From Salinispora vitiensis (lineage in GTDB: Bacteria > Actinomycetota > Actinomycetes > Mycobacteriales > Micromonosporaceae): a stretch of DNA of 64,000 bases. Position 1 is the stretch's first letter. Each line of letters begins with the position of its first letter. This document shows positions 7,767 to 16,472 of this stretch, piece by piece. The notes under the pieces were generated by a model. That model had not been told where the DNA came from, did not search any database, and saw only the letters and a list, made by a program, of their open reading frames with translations. The stretch lies in contig NZ_KB900388.1 in the NCBI RefSeq assembly GCF_000378825.1, positions 867,947 through 931,946 on the forward strand. The letters are read 5' to 3'. Position numbers and translations under genes: made by a program.

Positions 7767-8096
7767 TCAGCCGCTGGCGGCCCAGTGATAGAACCGGGTG
7801 GCCAGCGCGTCCGTGGGGGAACGCCAGGTCGCGGGGTCATACGGCTGGATGAAGGGCTTCAGATCGTCGCTGATCTGCAGAAAACGGGGATCGGTGCGGG
7901 CCTGGGCGATCCGCTCGCCGCCGTTTTCGCCGTCGAAATCCTGCAGGTGAAAGTAGAGCCCTCGGTAATGGAACAGCTCGCGGCGTCGGGTGCCCATGCG
8001 GTGCGGCATCTCGGTACCGTCGAACGCATCGAAGAGCTGGGCGACCTCCGCCGACCACTGCGGACGCATTCGACCTACGATCAGGGTGCTGTACAT
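7767..8096 (-). CDS. TcmI-family polyketide cyclase
   Basis: 109 aa from the ATG at 8096, preceded by GAGGGCGG. The upstream in-frame extension to 8189 overlaps the ketoreductase 3' end and shows no family signal. The protein begins MYSTLIVGRM and contains FRRRELFHYRGLYFHLQ-like sequence (RRRELFHYRGLYFHLQD), typical of the small alpha-beta-barrel TcmI/JadI-type cyclases. Such enzymes close later rings of aromatic polyketides; in angucyclines the JadI-type protein directs the angular fold. It sits between the C9 ketoreductase (8125-8910) and the DsbA-like gene, about 28 bp from the former, so the three are likely one operon. Confidence 0.85.
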   Translation of the reverse strand: MYSTLIVGRMRPQWSAEVAQLFDAFDGTEMPHRMGTRRRELFHYRGLYFHLQDFDGENGGERIAQARTDPRFLQISDDLKPFIQPYDPATWRSPTDALATRFYHWAASG

Positions 8097-8124
8097 TGTC
8101 GCGTCACCGCCCTCAGCTGCGAGA

Positions 8125-8910
8125 TCAGTAGTTTCCGAGGCCACCACAGACATTGATCGCCTGCGCGGTGACCGGAGCGGCCGCATCACTCACCAGGTAA
8201 CCGACGAGGCCGGCGACCTCCTCGGGGGTGGAGTAGCGGCCCATCGGGATCTTCGTTTGGAATCGCTCCAAGATCTCCGCCTCCGTCGTCTTGAAGTGCG
8301 CGGCGTACCCCTGCCGTACCCGCTGCGCCATCGGGGTCTCGACGTAGCCGGGGCAGACGGCGTTGACCGTGACCCCGGTCTTGGCGAGCTCCAGCCCCAG
8401 CGCCTTGGTGAAGCCGATCACCCCGTGCTTGGACGCGGAGTAGGGCGCACCGAGCACCACCCCCTGCTTGCCCCCGGTGGACGCGATGCTGATGATCCGG
8501 CCCCAGCCGCGCTCCAGCAGCTGTCCCGACCGGAGAACCTCGCGGGTGACCCGGAAGACGCTGTTCAGGTTGGTCTCGATGACGTCGGTCCAGAGCTCGT
8601 CCTCGATATTGGCGGTCACCCCGCCGCCGCTGCGCCCGGCGTTGTTCACTAGGACGTCAACGTGTCCGTACCGCGCGACGGCAGCGCCCACGAGGCGCTC
8701 GACGTCGGACTGGCGCCGGACATCCGCGTCGACGCCGGCGGCCTGGTGACCGTCGGCCCGCAGCTTGCCGACGGTCTCCTCGACGGCCGCCGGAGTTCGC
8801 GCGCAGATGAAGATCCGGAGGCCGCGGCGGGCGAGCGTCTCCGCGACCGCCAAGCCGATTCCACTGGTTCCACCGGTGATCAGCGCTACTCGCTGTTCGT
8901 GCTCTGCCAT
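8125..8910 (-). CDS. type II polyketide C9 ketoreductase
   Basis: 261 aa from the ATG at 8910 (AAAGGCGG upstream). ALITGGTSGIG, VDVLVNNAGR, the SIASTGGKQGVV stretch, YSASKHGVIGFTKALG and the C-terminal INVCGGLGNY follow ActIII-type ketoreductases almost residue for residue. The family reduces the C9 carbonyl of the nascent poly-beta-ketone with NADPH. The PGG motif that helps set stereochemistry in ActIII is SGG here. It is first gene of a leftward unit that continues with the cyclase, and is divergent from the methyltransferase-fold gene at 9101 across a 190-bp promoter region. Confidence 0.92.
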   Translation of the reverse strand: MAEHEQRVALITGGTSGIGLAVAETLARRGLRIFICARTPAAVEETVGKLRADGHQAAGVDADVRRQSDVERLVGAAVARYGHVDVLVNNAGRSGGGVTANIEDELWTDVIETNLNSVFRVTREVLRSGQLLERGWGRIISIASTGGKQGVVLGAPYSASKHGVIGFTKALGLELAKTGVTVNAVCPGYVETPMAQRVRQGYAAHFKTTEAEILERFQTKIPMGRYSTPEEVAGLVGYLVSDAAAPVTAQAINVCGGLGNY

Positions 8911-8992
8911 GGGGCCGCCTTTCCCGAATACGGTGTCGCGGCAGTGTGTCAACGAGTGGCGAAATATCGCTCGAGTCTCGGTGGAATGCGCT

Positions 8993-9022
8993 GTTCCAAC
9001 CGCGTCGACTCGTCAGTTGAAC
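8993..9022. promoter_or_regulatory. StrR-box-like dyad between ketoreductase and methyltransferase-fold gene
   Basis: GTTCCAACC, 12 bp, then CAGTTGAAC. The right half matches the StrR half CAGTCGAAC at 8/9; the left half keeps only GTTC plus one further position. It is in the centre of the divergent region 8911-9100. Confidence 0.45.
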
Positions 9023-9100
9023 GACTTGGTCGGGCTTGCCACCAGAAAACGGCCCGGCCTATCGTCTGGCATCTCACTATTGCCTCGGAGGAAAAGGATT

Positions 9101-10138
9101 ATGTCGGCATTTCCTGCTGCTCCCGTGGTGCGGGACAATTCCGCTGCCTACCAGTTACTTGACCTGATTCAGGGCTCGGTGATCACTCAGGCGATCTCTG
9201 CCGCGGCCACGCTCGGCGTCGCCGACGTTCTCGCCGCCGGCCCGTTGCCGGCGGAGGAGATCGCCAAACGAGTGGGCTCCGATCCGGAGGCGACCTACCG
9301 GCTGCTGCGTACGCTCTCCGGCTGCTCGGTGTTCGCGCTGCGACCGGATGGCTGCTTCGCGCTCACCCCGATGGGCGAGGCGCTGCGCGATGACGCGCCG
9401 GACTCCATGCGCGGCATCGCGATGCTCATGGGGCATCCACTGCTCTGGGAGGAGTGGGGGCACCTGATCGAGTCGGTGCGCACCGGCGCGGCCAACCTAC
9501 CGAAACTGCGGGGCATGGGCGCCTTTGAATTCCTGATGGCGAACCCGGCGTACGCGGCCGAGTTCTTCCAGGGCATGGGAAGCCTCTCCGGCGCGGAGAC
9601 CGACCCGGTGCTCGCCGCGTACGACTTTTCGCGGTTCCGCACCGTGGTGGATGTAGTCGGCGGGCGCGGCACGCTGCTGGCCGGAATCCTCGCCCAGACC
9701 GGGGGCGCCAACGGCATCCTGTTCGACAACGAGGTCGCCACCGCGGACGCGCCGGCGGTCTTCGCCTCGGCCGGCGTCGGTGACCGGGTGACGATCGAGC
9801 ATGGCGGCCAGTTCGACCCGCTGCCGGCCGGTGCCGACGCGTACGTACTCAAGCACGTCCTGCACGACTTCCCGGAGCCCGCCTGCCGGCAGCTACTGCG
9901 CAACGTGCGGGGGGCGATCGCCCCGGGCGGGACCATGCTCGTGATCGAGTATGTGCTCGAGGAGCAGAACGAGCCCCACATTGGCAAGATCATAGATCTG
10001 TGGCTGCTGCTGCTGCTCGGCGCCAAGGAGCGCACCCGGCCGCAGTACACCGAGCTGTTCGCCGAGGCCGGCCTGAAGGTAACCCGGGTCATCCCGACCG
10101 CCTCGCCGGTCTCGATCATCGAGGCGGTTCCGGTATGA
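9101..10138 (+). CDS. O-methyltransferase-fold protein with altered SAM motif
   Basis: 345 aa from the ATG at 9101 (GGAGGAAAAGG upstream). It has the N-terminal dimerisation/winged-helix part (DLIQGSVITQAISAAATLGV) and C-terminal Rossmann domain of plant-type O-methyltransferases such as CrtF, TcmO and DnrK. KHVLHDFPEP retains the His-Asp pair. SAM motif I, normally DVGGGxG, reads VVDVVGGRGTLL, losing the first conserved Gly. The lomaiviticin and kinamycin aglycones are not known to need an aryl O-methyl, and relatives such as RdmB use this fold for other reactions. Substrate and reaction are therefore open. It heads a rightward unit of six genes up to 16405. Confidence 0.75.
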   Translation: MSAFPAAPVVRDNSAAYQLLDLIQGSVITQAISAAATLGVADVLAAGPLPAEEIAKRVGSDPEATYRLLRTLSGCSVFALRPDGCFALTPMGEALRDDAPDSMRGIAMLMGHPLLWEEWGHLIESVRTGAANLPKLRGMGAFEFLMANPAYAAEFFQGMGSLSGAETDPVLAAYDFSRFRTVVDVVGGRGTLLAGILAQTGGANGILFDNEVATADAPAVFASAGVGDRVTIEHGGQFDPLPAGADAYVLKHVLHDFPEPACRQLLRNVRGAIAPGGTMLVIEYVLEEQNEPHIGKIIDLWLLLLLGAKERTRPQYTELFAEAGLKVTRVIPTASPVSIIEAVPV

Positions 10139-10191
10139 GACTCGCCGTACCGCCGCTCCCACCGCCGCCACCGACGAGCTGAGGTCAGCAG

Positions 10192-11703
10192 ATGGATACG
10201 GATGTAATCGTCATCGGCGCCGGACCCACCGGACTGATGCTCGCGGCCGAGCTCCGGCTCGGCGGCGCGAGCGTCACCGTTGTCGAACGGCGTAGCGAGC
10301 GGAGCTGGGAGTCCCGTGGCATCGGATTCACGGCGCGCGCGGCGGAGGTCTTCGCGCAGCGAGGCCTGCTGGAGCGGCTGGAGAACGCCGAGATCACCCG
10401 GCAGGGGCACTTCGGTGGCATTCCACTCGACTTCGGGGTGCTGGAGGACTCGCACTTCGGAGTCCGCGGCGCGCCGCAGTTCACCGTCGAGGAGATGCTG
10501 GAGAACCGAGCGTTGGAGCTCGGGGTGACCCTGTGCCGGGGGCAGGAGCTGATCGCGCTGAGCGATACCGGCGACCACGTCACGGCGACCGTGCAGGGAC
10601 CGGACGGCCGGATCGAGTACTCGGCCCACTATTTGGTGGGTTGCGACGGCGGCCGGAGCACCGTACGCAAGCTCTCCGGTTTTGACTTCCCCGGCCGGGA
10701 CGCTACCTGCGAGATGTACCTGGCGGACGTGACCGGCTGTGACATCCGGCCGCGGATGATCGGCGAGCTGCTACCGAACGGCATGGTCATGGCGGGGGCG
10801 CTCGGCGAGGGCTACTCCCGCATCATCGTCTGCGAAACCGGCACCCCACCAGATCGGGACCGGCAGGTCACCTTCGCCGACGTGGCCGACGCCTGGCAGC
10901 GGCTGACCGGCGAGTCCATCCAGCACGGTACGGCGCGCTGGGTGAGCCGGTTCACCGATGCCACCCGCCAGGTGACCGAGTACCGGCGGGGGCGGGTGCT
11001 GCTGGCCGGGGACGCCGCCCACATTCATCTGCCCGCCGGTGGGCAGGGCATGAGCATCGGCGTGCAGGACGCGGTCAACCTCGGTTGGAAGCTGGCGGCC
11101 ACGGTCCGGGGCACAGCGGACGCCGGGCTGCTCGACACCTATCACCGGGAGCGGCATCCGGTGGGGGCCCGGGTCCTGCGCAATACCCGCGCCCAGGGCA
11201 TCCTCAACCTCAGCGGGAACTCGGTCGAGCCGCTGCGCGCCGTGGTGGCCGAGCTCATCGCGCTCCCGGTGGTGGCGCGGCACCTCTCCGGCATGGTGAG
11301 CGGGCTCGATATTCGACACGAACCGGACCCGGAGGCCGCACCGCTGGTCGGCGCGCGGATTCCGGACCGCGAACTGGAGCTGGTCGGGGGCGGCCGGGAC
11401 CGGATCGCCCGGCTGCTGCAGTCGGCGCGGGGTGTCCTGATCACCGCTGCGGACTCCGCGGCGACGGAGCGGTCGGCCGCCGCTTGGTCCGACCGGGTCG
11501 ACCTGGTACGGGTGCGAAGGATGCCCGCCAGCCTGGGTGTAGCCGGCCCGCCCCCGGAATCGGTGCTGGTCCGCCCGGACGGCTACCTCGCCTGGGTGGC
11601 GCCGGGCGGGGGCGAGCTGGTTGACACCCTGCGGCGTTGGTTCGGTGCGGCCCGATCCACCGGCGAGCCCTCGGACCCGGACCGCCTCGCACGCGCCCAC
11701 TAG
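10192..11703 (+). CDS. FAD-dependent aromatic monooxygenase 3
   Basis: 503 aa from the ATG at 10192. VIVIGAGPTGLMLAAEL opens the FAD domain, GCDGGRSTVRKL and GDAAHIHLPAGGQGMSIG are intact canonical motifs, and a thioredoxin-like C-terminal domain follows (LVRPDGYLAWVAPGG). It resembles the PgaE/UrdE/JadH group of angucycline hydroxylases. It lies 53 bp after the methyltransferase-fold gene and 27 bp before the aromatase/cyclase, in one rightward unit. A role in C12/C12b-type oxidation or later tailoring is plausible, but which of the five monooxygenases does which step cannot be told from the sequence. Confidence 0.88.
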   Translation: MDTDVIVIGAGPTGLMLAAELRLGGASVTVVERRSERSWESRGIGFTARAAEVFAQRGLLERLENAEITRQGHFGGIPLDFGVLEDSHFGVRGAPQFTVEEMLENRALELGVTLCRGQELIALSDTGDHVTATVQGPDGRIEYSAHYLVGCDGGRSTVRKLSGFDFPGRDATCEMYLADVTGCDIRPRMIGELLPNGMVMAGALGEGYSRIIVCETGTPPDRDRQVTFADVADAWQRLTGESIQHGTARWVSRFTDATRQVTEYRRGRVLLAGDAAHIHLPAGGQGMSIGVQDAVNLGWKLAATVRGTADAGLLDTYHRERHPVGARVLRNTRAQGILNLSGNSVEPLRAVVAELIALPVVARHLSGMVSGLDIRHEPDPEAAPLVGARIPDRELELVGGGRDRIARLLQSARGVLITAADSAATERSAAAWSDRVDLVRVRRMPASLGVAGPPPESVLVRPDGYLAWVAPGGGELVDTLRRWFGAARSTGEPSDPDRLARAH

Positions 11704-11730
11704 ACAGCCGTAGCCAGGGAAGGGGTGAAC

Positions 11731-12687
11731 GTGACCACCGATACGGTGCACGAGACGGAGCATCAGGTCGTCGTCGACGCGCCCGCCGCGCGGGTGTACG
11801 GGTTGATCGAGGAGGTCGGCCGGTGGCCGGAGGTGTTCCCACCGACGGTCCACGCCGAGTGTCTCGAACGTGACGGCGAGGCCGAGCTGATCCGGATTTG
11901 GGCGACCGCCAACGGCGCCGCCAAGACGTGGACCTCGCGGCGGCGGCACGACCGGGAGCGGTGGACTGTCTCCTTCCGGCAGGAGCGCTCGCAGCCTCCG
12001 GTCGGCGGCATGGGCGGGGCGTGGGTGGTCGAGCCGATCTCCGCCGCCGCCTGCCGGGTGCGGCTGCGGCACGATTTCTTCCCGGCCAGCGAGGACCCCG
12101 CCGATCTGGCCTGGATCCGCCGAGCGGTGGACCGCAACAGCACGTCGGAGCTGGCGGCGCTCAAGTCGGCTGCCGAGCTCGCCGCCGACCAGCGCTTCTC
12201 CTTCGACGACACGGTGCCGGTCGTCGGTGGTGCCGCGGAGGTCTACGACTTTCTCAACGACGCCCGGCGCTGGCCACTGCGGCTCCCGCACGTCGCCCGG
12301 GTGGTGCTGGGGGAGGAGACACCGGGGCTTCAGGTGCTGGAGATGGATACCCGAACCAAGGACGGGTCGGTGCACACGACGCGTTCGGTCCGGGTCTGCG
12401 AGCCGCACCGCGGCATCGTCTACAAGCAGATCGTCCCGCCCGCACTGCTGACACTGCACCTCGGTCGCTGGTTGATCGAGGAGCAGGGCCCGGGACGGGT
12501 GCTGGTTACCTCCCGGCACACCGTGCGGATCAATACCGCGCGGATCGCCGAGGTCCTCGGGCCGGAGGCCGACCTACCGGCCGCGCGGGAGTTCGTCCGA
12601 AATGCCCTCAGTGCCAACAGTCTGACGACCCTACGGGCCGCGAAGGCGTACGCCGAGGGCGCCGGCGGGGGACGGGTAGTGCCGTGA
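11731..12687 (+). CDS. bifunctional aromatase/cyclase (two START domains)
   Basis: 318 aa from the GTG at 11731, which has AAGGGG at ideal spacing; the GTG two codons upstream (11725) abuts that site. Two consecutive START/Bet v1-like halves cover about residues 10-150 and 160-300. HQVVVDAPAARVYGLIEEV and WPEVFPPTVHAE open the first, and DDTVPVVGGAAEVYDFLND followed by WPLRLPHVARVV opens the second. This two-domain layout is that of ActVII/JadD-type first-ring aromatases. Its stop overlaps the GTG of the next monooxygenase (GTGA). Confidence 0.9.
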   Translation: MTTDTVHETEHQVVVDAPAARVYGLIEEVGRWPEVFPPTVHAECLERDGEAELIRIWATANGAAKTWTSRRRHDRERWTVSFRQERSQPPVGGMGGAWVVEPISAAACRVRLRHDFFPASEDPADLAWIRRAVDRNSTSELAALKSAAELAADQRFSFDDTVPVVGGAAEVYDFLNDARRWPLRLPHVARVVLGEETPGLQVLEMDTRTKDGSVHTTRSVRVCEPHRGIVYKQIVPPALLTLHLGRWLIEEQGPGRVLVTSRHTVRINTARIAEVLGPEADLPAAREFVRNALSANSLTTLRAAKAYAEGAGGGRVVP

Positions 12688-14123
12688 CGGTCACCCCGGT
12701 CGTCATCGTCGGTGCCGGCCCGGTCGGGCTCCTGCTCGCCGGCGAGCTGGGTCGGGCCGGGGTGCCGGTAGTTGTCGTGGAGCGGCTGGCCGAGGCGATG
12801 ACCGAGTCCCGGGCGAGTCAGCTCTCCACGCTCACCGCCGAGCTGTTGCACGAGCGGGGCCTCGGTGCGCTGCTCGCCGAGGCCGGGCACGAGTCGCGGG
12901 CCCACTTCGCCGGCCTGGGATTCGAGCTGTCCGGCCTGGACAGTGCGTATCCGGGCAACTGGAAGGTGCCCCAGTACCGGACCGAGGCGGTGCTCGGCGA
13001 GTACGCCCGGCGCTGGGGCGCGACGGTGCTGCGGGGGCACGAACTGACCGGGCTCACCGCCGGGTCGGACCACGTGGTCTGCCAGCTCCGGGGGCCCGCG
13101 GGTCGGCAGCGCCTCGATGCGGGTTTCGTGGTCGGCTGTGACGGGTCGGACAGCACCGTGCGCCGGCTGTGGGACTTCCCGGTGTCGGCGGCGGCGGCGA
13201 CGAGGGAGCTGTTGCGGGCGGATGTGACCGGGCTCCGGATCCGCGACCGTAGGTTCGAGCGATGGCCCGGCGGGCTCGCGGTGGCGGCGACCCGAGCCGG
13301 TGTCACCCGGGTGATGGTGCAGGTGGCCGGCCAGCCGGTGCCCGCCCGGATGGGGCGGCCGGAGTTCGGTGCGGTCGTCCGGGCTTGGGCGGCGGTTACC
13401 GGCGAGGACCTCTCTGGTGGGACGCCGGTCTGGCTGGATGCTTTCGACAACTCCCGGGGGCAGGTCGGTACGTATCGACGGGGTCGGGTGTTGCTGGCTG
13501 GGGACGCCGCCCACTGGCACCTTCCGATCGGTGGCCAGGCGCTCAACGTCGGACTGCACGACGCGGTGAACCTGGGCTGGAAGCTGGCGGCGACGGTGCG
13601 CGGCTGGGCCGCACCCGGGCTCCTGGACAGCTACCACGACGAGCGGCACCCGGTCGCGGCGCGGGTGCTGGAGCACGTCACGGCGCAGGAGACGCTGCTG
13701 CTGGGCGGAGCGGAGGTCGAGTCGCTGCGGGCGATCCTGGCGGAGCTCGTCGGCCTGCGGCCGGTCCGTGATCACTTGGCCGAGACCACCGCCAACCTGG
13801 GGGACCGGTCTGGCCCACCCGGCCCGTCGCCGATCGGGCGGCGGGCTACGACGCTACGGTTGCGAACCGATTCGGGGCCGCTTCCGTTGGCTGACACCGA
13901 GCCCGTCATTGTCCGGCTCGGACCCGACGCGCACGGTCCGCACCACAGCACGGTGCGGACGGTGCGCGCCCGTTGTGACGGTGTTCCTCCCCTGGACGCC
14001 ACCGCCCTCCTCCTACGCCCGGACGGCTACATCGCCTGGGCCGGCGACGACGAGGAGGGCCTAGAACAGGCAATCGAGAAGCTGCTGTGGGTGGAAGGTA
14101 GGAAGGAAAATGCCAGACTTTGA
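12684..14123 (+). CDS. FAD-dependent aromatic monooxygenase 4
   Basis: 479 aa starting at the GTG that overlaps the aromatase stop by four bases, giving VTVTPVVIVGAGPVGLLLAG. Motifs: GCDGSDSTVRRL in place of the common GGRSTVR, and GDAAHWHLPIGGQALNVG. It is shorter and more diverged in the middle than the other cluster monooxygenases. The extended upstream frame to 11898 is only a shadow over the aromatase. The 3' end overlaps the next monooxygenase by 14 bp. Expected role: an oxidative step on the angucycline/benzofluorene skeleton. Confidence 0.87.
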   Translation: MTVTPVVIVGAGPVGLLLAGELGRAGVPVVVVERLAEAMTESRASQLSTLTAELLHERGLGALLAEAGHESRAHFAGLGFELSGLDSAYPGNWKVPQYRTEAVLGEYARRWGATVLRGHELTGLTAGSDHVVCQLRGPAGRQRLDAGFVVGCDGSDSTVRRLWDFPVSAAAATRELLRADVTGLRIRDRRFERWPGGLAVAATRAGVTRVMVQVAGQPVPARMGRPEFGAVVRAWAAVTGEDLSGGTPVWLDAFDNSRGQVGTYRRGRVLLAGDAAHWHLPIGGQALNVGLHDAVNLGWKLAATVRGWAAPGLLDSYHDERHPVAARVLEHVTAQETLLLGGAEVESLRAILAELVGLRPVRDHLAETTANLGDRSGPPGPSPIGRRATTLRLRTDSGPLPLADTEPVIVRLGPDAHGPHHSTVRTVRARCDGVPPLDATALLLRPDGYIAWAGDDEEGLEQAIEKLLWVEGRKENARL

Positions 14124-15588
14124 CGCAGATGTCATCATTGTTGGGGCCGGCCCCACCGGGCTCATGCTCGCCGGCGAACTGCGCCTCGCCGGGGTCGAGG
14201 CGCTCGTCCTGGACCGGCTCACCGAGCCGACGAAGCAGTCTCGCGCACTCGGCTTCTCGGCCCGGACAATCGAGGAGTTCGACCAGCGCGGCCTCCTGCC
14301 CCGCTTCGGCGAGCTACAGACCATCCCCTTCGGCCACTTCGGTGGGCTGCCGCTGGACTTTCAGGTGGTGCCCGGCGGCTCGTACGGGGCCCGGGGCAAG
14401 CCGCAGTCGCTCACTGAGGGGATCCTGACCGGCTGGGCCACCGAACAGGGCGCTGAAATCCGCCGGGGCCACGAGGTGACCGGGCTGCGGGAGATCGACG
14501 GGGGCGTCGAGCTGGAGGTCGACACCCCGACGGGCTCCACGCGTCTGCGGGCCCGGTACATCGCCGGCTGCGACGGCGGCCGCAGCACCGTACGGAAGTT
14601 GGTCGGAGTGGACTTCCCCGGCACCGACGCCACCATCGAGATGTGGTTCGCCGACGTGGCGGGCTGTGCGCTGCGGCCCCGATTTTCCGGGGAGCGGGTA
14701 CCCGGCGGGATGGTCATGGTGCTTCCGCTGGGCCCGGAGGTCAACCGGGTGGTGGTCTACGAACGCGGCATGACCCGGGACGGCGAGGGGGCACCGAGCT
14801 TCGAGATGATCGCCGCCGCCTGGAATCGGTTGACCGGTGAGGACATCAGTGGTGGGAAGCCGCTGTGGACCAGCTGGACCACCGACGCCAGCCGGCAGGC
14901 CGCGGAGTACCGGCGTGGCCGGGTGTTCCTGCTCGGCGACGCGGCGCACATCCACCTGCCGGTCGGCGCGCAGGGGATGAGCGCGGGCATCGGCGACGCC
15001 GTTAACCTCGGCTGGAAGCTCGGCGCGGCGATCAATGGTCATGTTCCGGACGGTTTACTGGACACCTACCACACGGAGCGGCACCCGGTCGCCGCCCGGA
15101 TCCTGACCAACACCCTCGCACAGCGCATTCTGTATCTGGGCGGCGACGAACTGGATCCGATGCGGGCGGTGATGACCGAGCTGCTCGCCTATGAGGAGGC
15201 GCAGCAGCTGCTGGTCGGCATGGTCACCGGGCTGGACATCCGCTACGACGTCGGGGCGGACGGTCCTGCGCTGCTCGGCCGGCGGCTGCCCGACACCGAG
15301 CTCACCGGTGACTTCGGGCCGGCCGGCACGGCCCAGGCCTTCAGCTTCCTGCACAGCGGCCGAAGCGTCCTCCTCGACCTAGCCGGCGACGCCGAGCTGC
15401 GCGCGGTGGCGGCGCCGTGGAAGGACCGGGTGGACGTGGTCACCACGACCGCGCGGCCCGCCGGTGCGTTGGCGGAGGTCAACGCCGCGCTGGTGCGACC
15501 GGACGGCTACGTCGCCTGGCTTGGTGCGAAAGCTGCGGACAGCACCGGCCTGTCGGAGGCCCTCACCCGGTGGTGTGGCCAGCCCTGA
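14110..15588 (+). CDS. FAD-dependent aromatic monooxygenase 5
   Basis: 492 aa from the ATG at 14110 (GGAAGGA upstream). VIIVGAGPTGLMLAGELRL, GCDGGRSTVRKLVGVDFPG and GDAAHIHLPVGAQGMSAG are all present, as is the C-terminal thioredoxin-like domain ending LVRPDGYVAWLG. It overlaps the previous gene by 14 bp and is followed after 73 bp by the ABM-type oxygenase. In kinamycin and jadomycin clusters an FAD hydroxylase works with the ABM enzyme on ring B, so the adjacency is suggestive. Confidence 0.88.
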   Translation: MPDFDADVIIVGAGPTGLMLAGELRLAGVEALVLDRLTEPTKQSRALGFSARTIEEFDQRGLLPRFGELQTIPFGHFGGLPLDFQVVPGGSYGARGKPQSLTEGILTGWATEQGAEIRRGHEVTGLREIDGGVELEVDTPTGSTRLRARYIAGCDGGRSTVRKLVGVDFPGTDATIEMWFADVAGCALRPRFSGERVPGGMVMVLPLGPEVNRVVVYERGMTRDGEGAPSFEMIAAAWNRLTGEDISGGKPLWTSWTTDASRQAAEYRRGRVFLLGDAAHIHLPVGAQGMSAGIGDAVNLGWKLGAAINGHVPDGLLDTYHTERHPVAARILTNTLAQRILYLGGDELDPMRAVMTELLAYEEAQQLLVGMVTGLDIRYDVGADGPALLGRRLPDTELTGDFGPAGTAQAFSFLHSGRSVLLDLAGDAELRAVAAPWKDRVDVVTTTARPAGALAEVNAALVRPDGYVAWLGAKAADSTGLSEALTRWCGQP

Positions 15589-15661
15589 CCGGCCCGCCCC
15601 GGCCCGGAACCCCGCGCGGCGTAGACCCGCCGCGTGTCCCAGCAGAGCGAGGAGACGACGC

Positions 15662-16405
15662 ATGCCCTACATCGACCCCGAGAACGGCTACCTGACCGTC
15701 ATCAACCTGTTCAAGACCGATACCCCCGAGCGAGTGGATCGACTCGTCGGCGAGATGCGGGCGATCGTCGACACCGCGAACTACCCCGGTTGGATCTCCA
15801 GTACGGTGCACCGGGGCCGGGCCGAGCCGGGGACCGCCAACTTCATCCAGTGGCGTGGCAAACAGGATCTGGAGTCGCGGTACGCCGGCGACGAGTTCAA
15901 GCACCGTACGGTTCCGGTGTTCCACGAGATCGCCACCTTCATCCGGTTGCTGCAGACCGAGGTGGAGGTGAGCCAGCGCCACCCCACGCTCGGTGCGGTC
16001 ACCGAGATCTCACCGGCCCGCGACGACTACACGGTGATTGAGATTCTCGGCGTGGCCCCCGCTGATCAGGATGAGCTGATCGGCACCCTGGGCGGGGCCC
16101 ATCAGTGGCTGGTGGACGTACCGGGCTATCGCTCGCAGAGCCTGCTCCGCGGCATTCGGGCCCGGGGCGTCCAGGGCGGTGGCAGTGGTCTGGCCGCTGT
16201 CGGCGAGGAGCGGGACTTCGTGGTGGTCTACTCCCAGTGGGACAGTCCGGAGGCCTTCGACGCGTTTCGCACCCGACCCGCCGCCGACCAGCCCGCGGCC
16301 CGCCGTAGGTCGCTGGAGAAGCGGAACTCCCTCACGACCACCACCAGCTGGAACACCTATCGGGTCGTCCACACCCGGTCCAGCGCCCAACCCGCGTCGG
16401 CCTGA
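15662..16405 (+). CDS. ABM-domain oxygenase, AlpJ/JadG/GilOII-type ring-B cleavage candidate
   Basis: 247 aa from the ATG at 15662 (GCGAGGAGACG upstream). Two antibiotic-biosynthesis-monooxygenase (dimeric alpha-beta barrel) repeats are visible: about 1-100 (LTVINLFKTDTPERVDRLV ... ANFIQWRG) and about 115-235 (DYTVIEILGVAPADQDEL ... VVVYSQWDSPEAF). Length and layout match the AlpJ, JadG and GilOII enzymes. These cleave the angucycline B ring oxidatively and, in kinamycin-type pathways, lead to ring contraction. It closes the rightward unit and is followed by a strong terminator. Confidence 0.8.
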   Translation: MPYIDPENGYLTVINLFKTDTPERVDRLVGEMRAIVDTANYPGWISSTVHRGRAEPGTANFIQWRGKQDLESRYAGDEFKHRTVPVFHEIATFIRLLQTEVEVSQRHPTLGAVTEISPARDDYTVIEILGVAPADQDELIGTLGGAHQWLVDVPGYRSQSLLRGIRARGVQGGGSGLAAVGEERDFVVVYSQWDSPEAFDAFRTRPAADQPAARRRSLEKRNSLTTTTSWNTYRVVHTRSSAQPASA

Positions 16406-16414
16406 CGTTCCGCC

Positions 16415-16465
16415 CGGCATCCGGTCGCGGCCCGCGCCCCCGCCACGGGCCGCGACCGGATGCCG
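16415..16465. terminator. perfect 20-bp inverted repeat, bidirectional terminator
   Basis: Arms at 16415-16434 and 16446-16465 are exact reverse complements with an 11-base C-rich loop. It fills the 67-bp gap between the convergent ABM oxygenase and the 627-aa protein gene, so it can stop transcription from both sides. No T-run follows on either strand, as is common in high-GC actinobacteria. Confidence 0.85.
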
Positions 16466-16472
16466 CACCGCG

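Noticed and set aside
11898..12683. N-terminal extension of monooxygenase 4 over the aromatase/cyclase
   Set aside because: The extension overlaps a well-conserved two-domain aromatase, and family sequence starts exactly at the GTG overlapping its stop.
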